A DNA stretch of 36,652 nt from Syntrophaceae bacterium (GTDB lineage Bacteria; Desulfobacterota; Syntrophia; Syntrophales; UBA2185). The stretch lies in contig PLLV01000112.1 in NCBI GenBank assembly GCA_003142295.1, forward strand, positions 15,305-51,956, in the 5' to 3' direction. Shown in pieces: positions 18,662 through 25,169 of the stretch. Numbering within the stretch: position 1 is the stretch's first letter; each line of letters starts with the position of its first letter. Below the pieces are notes generated by a model. The model was not told where the DNA came from, ran no database searches, and worked only from the letters and a program-made list of their open reading frames with translations. The translations under genes were made by a program, and so were the position numbers.

Positions 18662-18690
18662 GTATTTTCGGCAACAGTATTTTCGGCAAG
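18661..18690. repeat. Two-copy 15-bp tandem repeat upstream of fdhA
   Basis: AGTATTTTCGGCAA occurs at 18661-18674 and again at 18676-18689, followed by C and G respectively. The two exact copies sit immediately upstream of the -35 of fdhA (reading minus), where an activator would bind. Confidence 0.6.
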
Positions 18691-18707
18691 AATCAGGAAG
18701 TAATTCA

Positions 18708-18783
18708 ATGACACATGTCATTTGTGACATACCTTTCTGCACCTACTTTCCGCTGGTAAAATCAACATATTTGTGGTAAATAT
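18708..18783 (+). promoter_or_regulatory. Promoter and operators of the ModE-like gene
   Basis: An extended -10 TGGTAAAAT (18754-18762) has only a weak -35 (around 18734). The predicted start falls on a palindrome ATATTT-GTGGT-AAATAT (18767-18783), well placed for autorepression. Upstream, ATGACA-CA-TGTCAT (18708-18721) overlaps TGTCA-TTTG-TGACA (18716-18729), a compound site at about -60 to -40. Confidence 0.45.
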
Positions 18784-18811
18784 ATCCAATTACATCCGGG
18801 AAGGCAGAGAA

Positions 18812-19273
18812 ATGAAAATTAGATATAAAATATGGCTGGAAAGAAACGAAAAGACCATATTTGGCAGGGGCCGGGAGGAACTGTTGCGATCCATCGATGA
18901 GCTGCACAGCCTTTACGCCGCCGCCAAAAAATTGAACATGTCATACCGGGCTGCCTGGGGAAGGCTGAAGGCCTCAGAAGCAAGACTCGGTGTAAAATTG
19001 ACCTGTTCTGACGGACAGGGCAAAGGAATGCACTTGACACCGGAGGCAAAAGAGCTTCTGGAGAAATTCGATAGATTGGAACATGCTGTAGAATCGTTTC
19101 TTAATGGTTATGCCGGTATTTTTTCCTTGAGTAAAACGAAGATAAGAAGTGCCGCAGAAAACAAAAACTTCAAAGACATTAAGGTTCTGAAATTATGCGT
19201 ACTGGCTTTTCTCGTACTTACAGAGGACTTTAATGTCATGACCTTTGTCGATGCATGTTCGACTGCTCTGTAG
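18812..19273 (+). CDS. ModE-like winged-helix regulator without molybdate-binding domain
   Basis: 153 residues from ATG 18812 after GGAAGGCAGAG; a GTG at 18773 in frame lies in the palindrome and is not preferred. Residues about 1-100 match the LysR-like winged helix of ModE: MKIRYKIWLE, IDELHSLYAAAKKLNMSYRAAWGRLKASE, then LTPEAKELLEKFDRLE. The molybdate-binding Mop/TOBE domains that follow in full ModE (about 260 aa) are missing; the last about 45 residues look unrelated, so a truncated or alternative tail is possible. Divergent orientation from the Mo/W-dependent fdhABI suggests control of that operon. Ligand, if any, unknown. Confidence 0.7.
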   Translation: MKIRYKIWLERNEKTIFGRGREELLRSIDELHSLYAAAKKLNMSYRAAWGRLKASEARLGVKLTCSDGQGKGMHLTPEAKELLEKFDRLEHAVESFLNGYAGIFSLSKTKIRSAAENKNFKDIKVLKLCVLAFLVLTEDFNVMTFVDACSTAL

Positions 19274-19406
19274 AAATCCGCACCTGTCCTCTTAACGCTC
19301 CAAGCAATCAATAATAAGTCCCTGCGACTCGCTTCACTCGCTAAGGGTCAATTTGACTAAGTCCCTTTCTGCAACTCTGCCTTACAAGAGGCGAAGTCTC
19401 ATTGAA

Positions 19407-20201
19407 TCAGAATCTCAGCGCCATTCCTGCGAGATAAGTAATGTCTGCCTCGGCTTTGTTCAAGCCTCCCTTGACGCCGAAATCGACATCCATATTTTCT
19501 CTTATGGAATAGATAAACCCGCCTAATAAAAAAGCCGGATTAGTATCAGATGACTTGTCGGTATTTCGCTCCGCACCGATGTTGGCAACCAACTTCAACT
19601 TTTTCATAATTTTAAACTCGCCAGCCAGAGACGCGTGCCAGATGTCTTCCCTCTCATCTACCGTATTTTCATTCCTCTTATAGCCGAGGTTCAAGTGAAA
19701 CGCCCACGGATCCACGTCCTTTGTGGTAATTAAATACAGCGTACCCGTCGCCCTTCCTGTCCCAAGATCCTTATCCTTATCGCCCGCCGGGAGCGTTATC
19801 CCCGGTTTGATGGCAAGGCTCAAGCCGTCTTTTTCAAAGAAACGCCACTTGACTTCTACGGATATATCGGCAATGCCGCTTACATCAGATGCAGTCGCAT
19901 CGTTTACTTCCGTCCTCTTCCACTGGTAGGGAATAGTCAAGATGGCATCAACATTGTCAATAACTCCATAGGTGAGGACTGTCTTGATCTCCATTTCTCT
20001 GCTCTTTGCAGACGCATTGGCACCGGTGTCATCGGGCGAATTTGTCTTGTCGAAACTGGTTTGACCATTCAGCTCGAACAGAAATTTCCCTTCCCCCTGT
20101 GTGCCTGCATCGTCGGTAATGAGGGGATGCGCCGCATAACTCAGAGTCAAAAATGCATGGGTCACAATTATAAGACAAAATATCGCTCTTATGCTTTTCA
20201 T
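19407..20201 (-). CDS. Outer-membrane beta-barrel protein, putative transporter (MetA-pathway family)
   Basis: 264 residues. Signal peptide about 1-23 (cleavage near SYA-AHP). The mature start PLITDDAGTQGEGKFLFELNG is typical of the Phenol_MetA_deg / putative OM transporter family, and alternating amphipathic strands end in a terminal Phe (MALRF), the outer-membrane assembly signal. It is the last minus-strand gene after nikO (127-bp gap, no clear terminator), so it may be expressed with the nickel importer and act as its outer-membrane pore. That role is inferred from position only; the family name reflects history, not proven substrate. Confidence 0.7.
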   Translation of the reverse strand: MKSIRAIFCLIIVTHAFLTLSYAAHPLITDDAGTQGEGKFLFELNGQTSFDKTNSPDDTGANASAKSREMEIKTVLTYGVIDNVDAILTIPYQWKRTEVNDATASDVSGIADISVEVKWRFFEKDGLSLAIKPGITLPAGDKDKDLGTGRATGTLYLITTKDVDPWAFHLNLGYKRNENTVDEREDIWHASLAGEFKIMKKLKLVANIGAERNTDKSSDTNPAFLLGGFIYSIRENMDVDFGVKGGLNKAEADITYLAGMALRF

Positions 20202-20328
20202 AACGAAATGGATGGTATTAGAAATTATTATTGGTTAAATTTACTGAATTCTCCGTTAGAACCATGTTCGTATATAGAGCAAACCTCCCGTCGGCTAAAG
20301 CAAGCGCAGAACCCACAGAGGCAGTACG

Positions 20329-21165
20329 TCAACTATCCACATCATCGGGCTTCCGGTCATGACGGTGAAACAGGTAATGAGAATGGATATGGATGTGGGC
20401 ATGATTCCCGTGGTAATGAACATGCTCGTGGATGAGATTGACTCTCAATAGCAGGTCCTCATCCTGTAATATCTCATCGGCAGTCCCGATTTTTTCAACG
20501 CGGTGATCTTCAGAAAGGACGGCAACACGGCACCTGAGTTCACTGATAAGAGACAAGTCGTGGGTAGCAATGACGAGGGTTTTTCCTGCGTCATTGAGGA
20601 GAATCATCAATTCTATCAGGAAGCTTTTTGTTCTCGGATCGAGACCGTTCATCGGCTCATCAAGCAGGAGAAGACGGGGGTTCATGGTAAGAATAGAACC
20701 GATGGCGACCCTCTTTTTTTCACCTCCCGATAACATGTAGGAGGGCCTCTCCTGCAGATGAGAGATCTCTAACATTGCCATAATCTCCCTAACCCGCCCG
20801 AAAGCCTCCTCCTGACAAAGACCCAGCTGCAGCGGACCAAAGAGGAGTTCATCGAAAACAGTCGGGCAGAAAAGGTGAACGTCAGAATCCTGAAAGACAT
20901 AACCCACGCTGCTCCTGAAATATTTCAGAAATGTCCTGTCTCGGAGCGAACCCTCGGAAACCTCTTTTCCCTGGAAATACACTCTGCCTGAGCGGGGATA
21001 AATCAGGCCGTTCATGATGTGCAGGAGCGTCGACTTACCACACCCGTTAGAACCGATAACCGCAAATATTTCACCTTCAGAAATACCCATGCTCACCCGG
21101 GATAAAGCGGGGATATTATCATGATAAGCATAGCTTACATCATCAATTTGGATAATATCTGCCAT
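20329..21165 (-). CDS. nikO: Nickel/cobalt ECF transporter ATPase
   Basis: 278 residues. ABC ATPase with Walker A GSNGCGKST (about 38-46), signature LSGGEKKRVAIG, Walker B LLLLDEPMNGLD and the switch histidine in IATHD. It energises the ECF complex with NikM/N/Q. The C-terminus has a metal-binding tail: 11 histidines within residues 246-269, alternating with other residues. Such His tails point to Ni/Co handling. Its start lies 7 bp after the nikQ stop. CbiO is the cobalt homologue; the nikR gene, NikR boxes and lar genes favour nickel. Confidence 0.9.
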   Translation of the reverse strand: MADIIQIDDVSYAYHDNIPALSRVSMGISEGEIFAVIGSNGCGKSTLLHIMNGLIYPRSGRVYFQGKEVSEGSLRDRTFLKYFRSSVGYVFQDSDVHLFCPTVFDELLFGPLQLGLCQEEAFGRVREIMAMLEISHLQERPSYMLSGGEKKRVAIGSILTMNPRLLLLDEPMNGLDPRTKSFLIELMILLNDAGKTLVIATHDLSLISELRCRVAVLSEDHRVEKIGTADEILQDEDLLLRVNLIHEHVHYHGNHAHIHIHSHYLFHRHDRKPDDVDS

Positions 21166-21172
21166 CTAATCC

Positions 21173-22024
21173 TCACATCCATAAAAGGAAAATCCCGGCA
21201 AGCAAAAAGAAGCAGCCGGAAAGCCGGTCCGTCGTAGTCAGCTCACCGATATCGGACAGCCTCACCTCTTCATCAAAGCCTCTCGCCACCATTGCTCTGA
21301 ATACTTCCTCATACCGGGACATGGACTTTCTGAACATATGAGCAATTCTCCCGGCGACCCAGATCCTCGCTTCGTCATCTCTTACCATTCCCACAAGCCT
21401 GCTTTTTCTGGCAAAGTACATGCTCTCTACTGTTTTTGCGAAAATAAAAATGTACTTGTACGAAAGAGTAATAACGAGCAGAAAGGCTTGAGGAACGCGG
21501 AAAACTTGCAGTGCCTTGATAATCCTGTGAAACGGCGTGGTATAGATTACTAAAAGAGAAATGGTAAGAGAGTTCATCATTCTCAGACAGAGCATCATCA
21601 CTCCATCAACACCCTGCCTTGTGAGGCCTATCTCTTCGGGGATATGGTAAATCAGGAATTCATAAGGATGTGACAAAGTGATAACAGGCAGAATCAATTC
21701 TCCCGGCGTTACCACATTAAAGGCGGACGGAAAGATAACCAGAAATCCAAAAATAAACGTCAAGCCGGCTATTTTTTTGTAGAATTGCGCGATGTTTATC
21801 CGTGATGAGACGACGAGGAGGAAAGTAAACAGGGTGATTACCGCCTCGGGGAATATATCCGTTTTCAGGCTGACAATGACAACAAAGAAGATGAGAAAAA
21901 TAACCTTCACCCTTGAATCAAGCTTCTGGAAAAAACCTTTCCCTGATTCCTGACCTACGTTTAAATACCCTGTCGTAATCATCTCCGACAGATGTCCTAT
22001 TCCCTTCTCGATATACGAAGACAT
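21173..22024 (-). CDS. nikQ: Nickel/cobalt ECF transporter transmembrane (T) component
   Basis: 283 residues from ATG 22022-22024, chosen because it follows GAAAGGG and opens with the homologous SYIEKGIGHLSEMI. A longer form from 22099, overlapping the end of nikN, is possible but its extra 25 residues look unrelated. Hydrophobic segments begin after FFQKLDSRVKVIF. The coupling motif region near ARIWVAGRIAHMFRKSMSR and AMVARGF has the Ala-Arg-Gly type signature of T components, which docks on NikO. It couples ATP hydrolysis to substrate movement by NikM. Confidence 0.85.
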   Translation of the reverse strand: MSSYIEKGIGHLSEMITTGYLNVGQESGKGFFQKLDSRVKVIFLIFFVVIVSLKTDIFPEAVITLFTFLLVVSSRINIAQFYKKIAGLTFIFGFLVIFPSAFNVVTPGELILPVITLSHPYEFLIYHIPEEIGLTRQGVDGVMMLCLRMMNSLTISLLVIYTTPFHRIIKALQVFRVPQAFLLVITLSYKYIFIFAKTVESMYFARKSRLVGMVRDDEARIWVAGRIAHMFRKSMSRYEEVFRAMVARGFDEEVRLSDIGELTTTDRLSGCFFLLAGIFLLWM

Positions 22025-22088
22025 TAGTGTAACCCTTTCGCCTGCATCATGTGCCTGCGCTGGTGTACACAGAAGAAAGCCCGGAATC

Positions 22089-22424
22089 TTATTTCTCATG
22101 TTTGAATAGCAGCCTCGATATTATTAATACTATGATCCAGGCAAGGACGATCCCAATGAAAGCGGACACAATATAGGAAACAATTCTTGTGGAGATTACC
22201 GAACCTTCTCCACCGAAGTTATAGTTCCGTATGGGGGCCGCCCAGATGTCCGCCGTTTTCTTTAAACCCCCGGGTATATAGCCCAGAAGTTTTTCGAGGG
22301 CGTCTACACCCCACTCACCCCAGGCTCCTTCAGCACCGAATTTTTCTGGCAGGATAATTCCCAGAGGAGACAAGACGGCCATCACGAAAAGCCACAGCCA
22401 CAGTTTTTTCTCAAGCCTCTTCAC
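22089..22424 (-). CDS. nikN: Nickel transport accessory protein, PDGLE domain (NikN-type)
   Basis: 111 residues with an N-terminal membrane helix (about 8-27), a periplasmic loop containing EKFGAEGAWGEWGVDALEKL, typical of the PDGLE domain, and a C-terminal helix (about 80-105). In ECF Ni/Co systems NikN/CbiN-like small proteins associate with the M component and are needed for transport. It overlaps the end of nikM by 14 bp, showing coupling. The gene symbol rests on position and domain. Confidence 0.75.
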   Translation of the reverse strand: MKRLEKKLWLWLFVMAVLSPLGIILPEKFGAEGAWGEWGVDALEKLLGYIPGGLKKTADIWAAPIRNYNFGGEGSVISTRIVSYIVSAFIGIVLAWIIVLIISRLLFKHEK

Positions 22425-23106
22425 GGGAAGCCTCTCTCATTGCATAAATGAGTGTTGACTCATTCTTCAGAAAATATTTCAAAAGCGCAACCGTCATTAC
22501 GCCCTCGACAATGCTGAAAAGGAACAGGTGTTCAATAGCCATAGCAGGAATAGCAATGGAGAGGGGATACGGTGCATACAGCGGCATACCGTCAGGACCG
22601 GAAGCAATGACAGGCTGAATGCCGAACATGAAAGCGGCACAGAAGGCGGCGGCAGCAAGTCCTACATAACCTGAAAGGAAAGCCGCCACGAGGATCCTTA
22701 CTCTATTCTGCGAGAATCCTTTGATCAAATTGAATGTCCAGTAGGCAATAAAAGGCATGACAATGGCCATATTAAAACAGTTGGCGCCTATGGCCGTGAT
22801 GCCGCCGTCACCGAAGACAAACGCCTGTATAATCAAGACCACGGAGACGGCAATGACCGCTGTCCAAGGGCCTAGGAGCAAGGCGATAATACCCGCACCG
22901 ACGGCATGCCCCGTCGTCCCTCCGGGAACAGGAATATTGAACATCTGAACGAGAAAGGAGAATGCGGCGGCCATGGCCAGGTAAGGAACATGTTTGGCGG
23001 AGAGCTCCTCCTTAATCTTTTTTAGGGCTATCCCCCAGACTGCTATTGACGCCCCATAAAGGGGAATATATGTTTGGGGACTGAGGTAACCGTCGGGAAT
23101 ATGCAT
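22411..23106 (-). CDS. nikM: Nickel-specific ECF substrate-binding membrane protein
   Basis: 231 residues from ATG 23104-23106. The open frame extends four codons upstream, but NikM/CbiM need an N-terminal Met-His that coordinates the metal, and the protein then begins MHIPDGYLSPQT exactly as required. About seven membrane helices follow, with the conserved NIPVPGGTTGHAVGAG loop supplying another metal-binding His. It binds Ni(II) (or Co(II)) outside the inner membrane. A NikR-like dyad (23128-23154) lies 22 bp upstream. Confidence 0.92.
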   Translation of the reverse strand: MHIPDGYLSPQTYIPLYGASIAVWGIALKKIKEELSAKHVPYLAMAAAFSFLVQMFNIPVPGGTTGHAVGAGIIALLLGPWTAVIAVSVVLIIQAFVFGDGGITAIGANCFNMAIVMPFIAYWTFNLIKGFSQNRVRILVAAFLSGYVGLAAAAFCAAFMFGIQPVIASGPDGMPLYAPYPLSIAIPAMAIEHLFLFSIVEGVMTVALLKYFLKNESTLIYAMREASREEA

Positions 23107-23127
23107 ACCAACCACCAAAGTTTGATT

Positions 23128-23154
23128 GTGCTATGAACCTATATTTCGTGCCAC
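23128..23154. promoter_or_regulatory. Putative NikR operator upstream of nikM
   Basis: GTGCTAT (23128-23134), 13 bp, GTGCCAC (23148-23154): the same 7-N13-7 layout, and the same left half, as the site before nikR. Half-sites match GTGTTAC / GTAACAC at 5 of 7 positions each. The site lies 22 bp before the nikM start; a weak -10-like TATAGG is inside it. Confidence 0.55.
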
Positions 23155-23183
23155 GCATGCACAAAAAAATAATACGGACTGCC

Positions 23184-23596
23184 TTATACCTCTCTCCCGG
23201 AACTTGATATGGAGGGCGACCCGTTCCGTAGGCCTTTTATTGCTTTCGGCCTGTTCGTCAATTTCTGGATGTCTCGAGCGGCGCCCTTTACTGTTGTGAT
23301 CTCAAGACAGTTATGATGATCCAGATGGATATGCTGGGTAGAAATAATAATATCTTGAAAATCGAACCGTTTGTCCGTATCTTTGTCCAAAACCTCTTTG
23401 TTATGATCGTCATAGACGAGCGTCATGGCGCCTGCAACTCTCTGTCCTTCGTGCAACTGTTTTTGTATCAGCTCCTGCCTTATCAAATCCCGCAATGCTT
23501 CCGAGCGATTGGTATATTTTCTTTCCTGATGAGTGTGGCGAATTTATTGAGCAAAGCCTTCTCTAACGACACCCCGAATCTCACTAACTCTGACAT
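23184..23596 (-). pseudogene. nikR: Nickel-responsive regulator NikR, frameshifted
   Basis: NikR is a ribbon-helix-helix repressor of nickel uptake. ATG 23594-23596 opens with MSELVRFGVSLEKALLNKFATLIRK (split here: the first 10 residues form the DNA-binding strand), reaching ENIP; one base later the other frame continues RSEALRDLIRQEL to the stop at 23184. The span is 413 nt; adding the missing base near 23509-23510 gives 414 nt = 137 residues, the family norm. Cys95 and the two histidines of HIHLDHHNC (aligned to H87, H89) are kept, but the position aligned to His76 is Phe (RFDFQD). Either a fresh pseudogene or an assembly indel in an A run. The rest of the reading frame is intact. Confidence 0.85.
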
Positions 23597-23607
23597 CAAC
23601 TACGACC

Positions 23608-23634
23608 GTGCTATTTTTTTATTTTTTGTAACAC
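23608..23634. promoter_or_regulatory. Putative NikR operator at the nikR promoter
   Basis: GTGCTAT (23608-23614), 13 bp, GTAACAC (23628-23634). The right half is an exact match to the deltaproteobacterial NikR motif (GTGTTAC-N13/14-GTAACAC, as I recall it) and the left half matches 5 of 7. It overlaps the predicted -10 of nikR, so binding would block transcription. Confidence 0.65.
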
Positions 23635-23653
23635 AATTTGGCGTTTTTGTCAA
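23625..23653 (-). promoter_or_regulatory. Promoter of the nikR-nikMNQO operon
   Basis: On the minus strand TTGACA (23648-23653), 17 bp, TACAAA (23625-23630). The -10 is covered by the NikR-like operator. Confidence 0.55.
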
Positions 23654-23785
23654 GAGAAGAGTTTGACATAAAGCGAGGGCTTCAAAAAGGCTTCCTACTT
23701 GTCATGCCCGACCCCGACTGTAGCCTACGGGAAAAGGCCGTGGCGGGACCATGCATGATAATTTTGCAGACGTACGCTGGTATTG

Positions 23786-24394
23786 CTATTTCAGCTTCTC
23801 CAGTTCCTTTACGAGGTCTTCAAGCGGGGGTCTCTTGTTAATGTCGTGAACATCTATGTAACGTATGATACCTTTCTTATCGATCACAAACAACGCCCGT
23901 TCGGATACCCCGTCCGATCGCAAGACTCCGTAACTTGCCGCGACCTTGCCATGCGGCCAGAAATCAGAGAGCACAGGAAACCACAAATTCCCCATCTGGT
24001 TCGTCCAGGAAAACAAAGTGGGGATATTATCCACGGAGATGCCCAGCAACAAGGCATCATGCTTGTCAAATATGTCCTTCACGATATTATAGCCCGGCCA
24101 CTGGTCCGAGCAGACAGGCGTCCACGCTGCGGGGACAAAAGAGATGACAACATTCTTCTTACCCCGGTACTGTCTCAAAGAAACGGTCTCCCCCGATACT
24201 GCTTTCAGGGTAAAATCAGGTGCCCGATCTCCCACCTTGAGCTTCAAAACACTATCCGTAGGCTTGAGCAAGCCGGGGTTATAGATATTATTCTTAAACG
24301 CATCAGAGAGACCGAAGGCACTCTGAGCACACGGAAAAAGCAGAATAGCCATTCCTATCAGACCGAGAAGGATAAGCCGATTATTCGTTTTCAT
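23786..24394 (-). CDS. Exported 1-Cys peroxiredoxin (AhpC/TSA family)
   Basis: 202 residues. Signal peptide about 1-28 (hydrophobic LGLIGMAILLFP, then AQSAFG). The thioredoxin-fold core begins KVGDRAPDFTLKAVSGE; the peroxidatic site is VPAAWTPVCSDQ with Thr92 and Cys95. No second cysteine follows Cys95, so it should act as a 1-Cys enzyme needing an outside reductant. The neighbouring exported thioredoxin with CPYC is an obvious candidate partner. It lies 13 bp after that gene, so the two form an operon. Expected to remove peroxides in the periplasm. Confidence 0.85.
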   Translation of the reverse strand: MKTNNRLILLGLIGMAILLFPCAQSAFGLSDAFKNNIYNPGLLKPTDSVLKLKVGDRAPDFTLKAVSGETVSLRQYRGKKNVVISFVPAAWTPVCSDQWPGYNIVKDIFDKHDALLLGISVDNIPTLFSWTNQMGNLWFPVLSDFWPHGKVAASYGVLRSDGVSERALFVIDKKGIIRYIDVHDINKRPPLEDLVKELEKLK

Positions 24395-24407
24395 ACTAAC
24401 CCTCCTA

Positions 24408-24986
24408 TTATAGTTCGGACAATTTAATCAATGTGGAGAGAAAATCATCAACTCCGCCAAGGGCACCGAGTTTGGAGTAAATAACCCGATTACTGCCGTC
24501 AGGATTTATTTTCACGCCAATAAAGTATGGCGTCCTCACCTCCCCGACCATTTTATGAATGACATAATCTCCATCGGCAAAGAGGGGAAAAGGCACGTTG
24601 TATTTCTTTCTGAAGGTTCCAACTTCATAGGACGTATTTCCCGCACCGATACCAATGATCTTGATCTTACCCTTGAGAGACGGATTATCGTCAATTTTTG
24701 CATACAACTGATTCACGTTTGGCGCTTCCCCCTGGCAATAGGGGCAGTACATGCTGAAAATCTCAATAATAACCAATTTGGCCTTGATCTCCGGAATCTT
24801 GAAAGTGCCGAATCCGAAGAAGCCAAGATCAAGATAGTTTTTTTCCGCAGAATCTTTTGGTATGGGAAGCTTTATGTCCGGCAGTGTTCCACCCACCACA
24901 GGCGGAGAACTTGCCGCTGTCAAGGAACTTGCGACGGCAAGAAGGAGCATGATAACTGAAAGCCAGCACACTAAGATTTTTTTCAT
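24408..24986 (-). CDS. Exported TlpA/ResA-like thioredoxin-family protein
   Basis: 192 residues. Signal peptide about 1-25 (VIMLLLAVASSLTAA). Thioredoxin-fold with redox-active CPYC (Cys81, Cys84) in FSMYCPYCQGEAPNVNQLY, followed by GIGAGNT and a cis-Pro-type RTPYFIGV. TlpA/ResA proteins reduce periplasmic disulfides or peroxiredoxins. First gene of the pair, divergent from larE across a 183-bp control region with a perfect palindrome. The true redox partner cannot be read from sequence. Confidence 0.8.
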   Translation of the reverse strand: MKKILVCWLSVIMLLLAVASSLTAASSPPVVGGTLPDIKLPIPKDSAEKNYLDLGFFGFGTFKIPEIKAKLVIIEIFSMYCPYCQGEAPNVNQLYAKIDDNPSLKGKIKIIGIGAGNTSYEVGTFRKKYNVPFPLFADGDYVIHKMVGEVRTPYFIGVKINPDGSNRVIYSKLGALGGVDDFLSTLIKLSEL

Positions 24987-25087
24987 AATATTTCCTCCGC
25001 TTTTTCCCTTAATGACCAGTCTTGGTCCATTTCCATAAAACTACTTCACCCGCACAAATCTGTCAAAGAAAAAAGTTCTCGCTGGAA

Positions 25088-25103
25088 TGTCAACATGTTG
25101 ACA
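25088..25103. promoter_or_regulatory. Perfect 16-bp palindrome in the tlpA-like / larE divergent promoter
   Basis: TGTCAACATGTTGACA is its own reverse complement. It contains a TTGACA -35 hexamer in each direction (plus 25098-25103; minus 25088-25093), so one protein bound here could control both larEBC and the thioredoxin-peroxiredoxin pair. The -10 elements are weak on both sides. Confidence 0.6.
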
Positions 25104-25169
25104 ACTTGTCGCCTAAGATGATAGATAATACAGTCTACACCAAAACAACTATTATTACGGCGGCAGATT

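Larger units (their letters stand above)
18371..18811. promoter_or_regulatory. Divergent control region between fdhA and the ModE-like gene (441 bp, no gene)
   Basis: No convincing gene in this stretch. It holds the fdhA promoter (18633-18661), an interrupted dyad (18585-18637), a 15-bp tandem repeat (18661-18690), alternating TGACA/TGTCA half-sites (18708-18730) and a palindrome (18767-18783) before the ModE-like gene. The fdhA leader from the predicted start would be about 255 nt, unusually long. Confidence 0.6.

Noticed and set aside
18812-19273. LysR-type regulator
   Set aside because: The helix-turn-helix matches the ModE type (SYRAAWGRLK) and no LysR effector domain follows.
19321-19372. 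Repeated TAAGTCCCT and CTCGCTTCACTCGC near 19320-19370 as a terminator or mobile element end
   Set aside because: No stable hairpin with a T run and no flanking duplication could be made.
23655-23783. Possible gene or repeat upstream of nikR
   Set aside because: No coding frame and only a short GGCTTC direct repeat; too weak to call.
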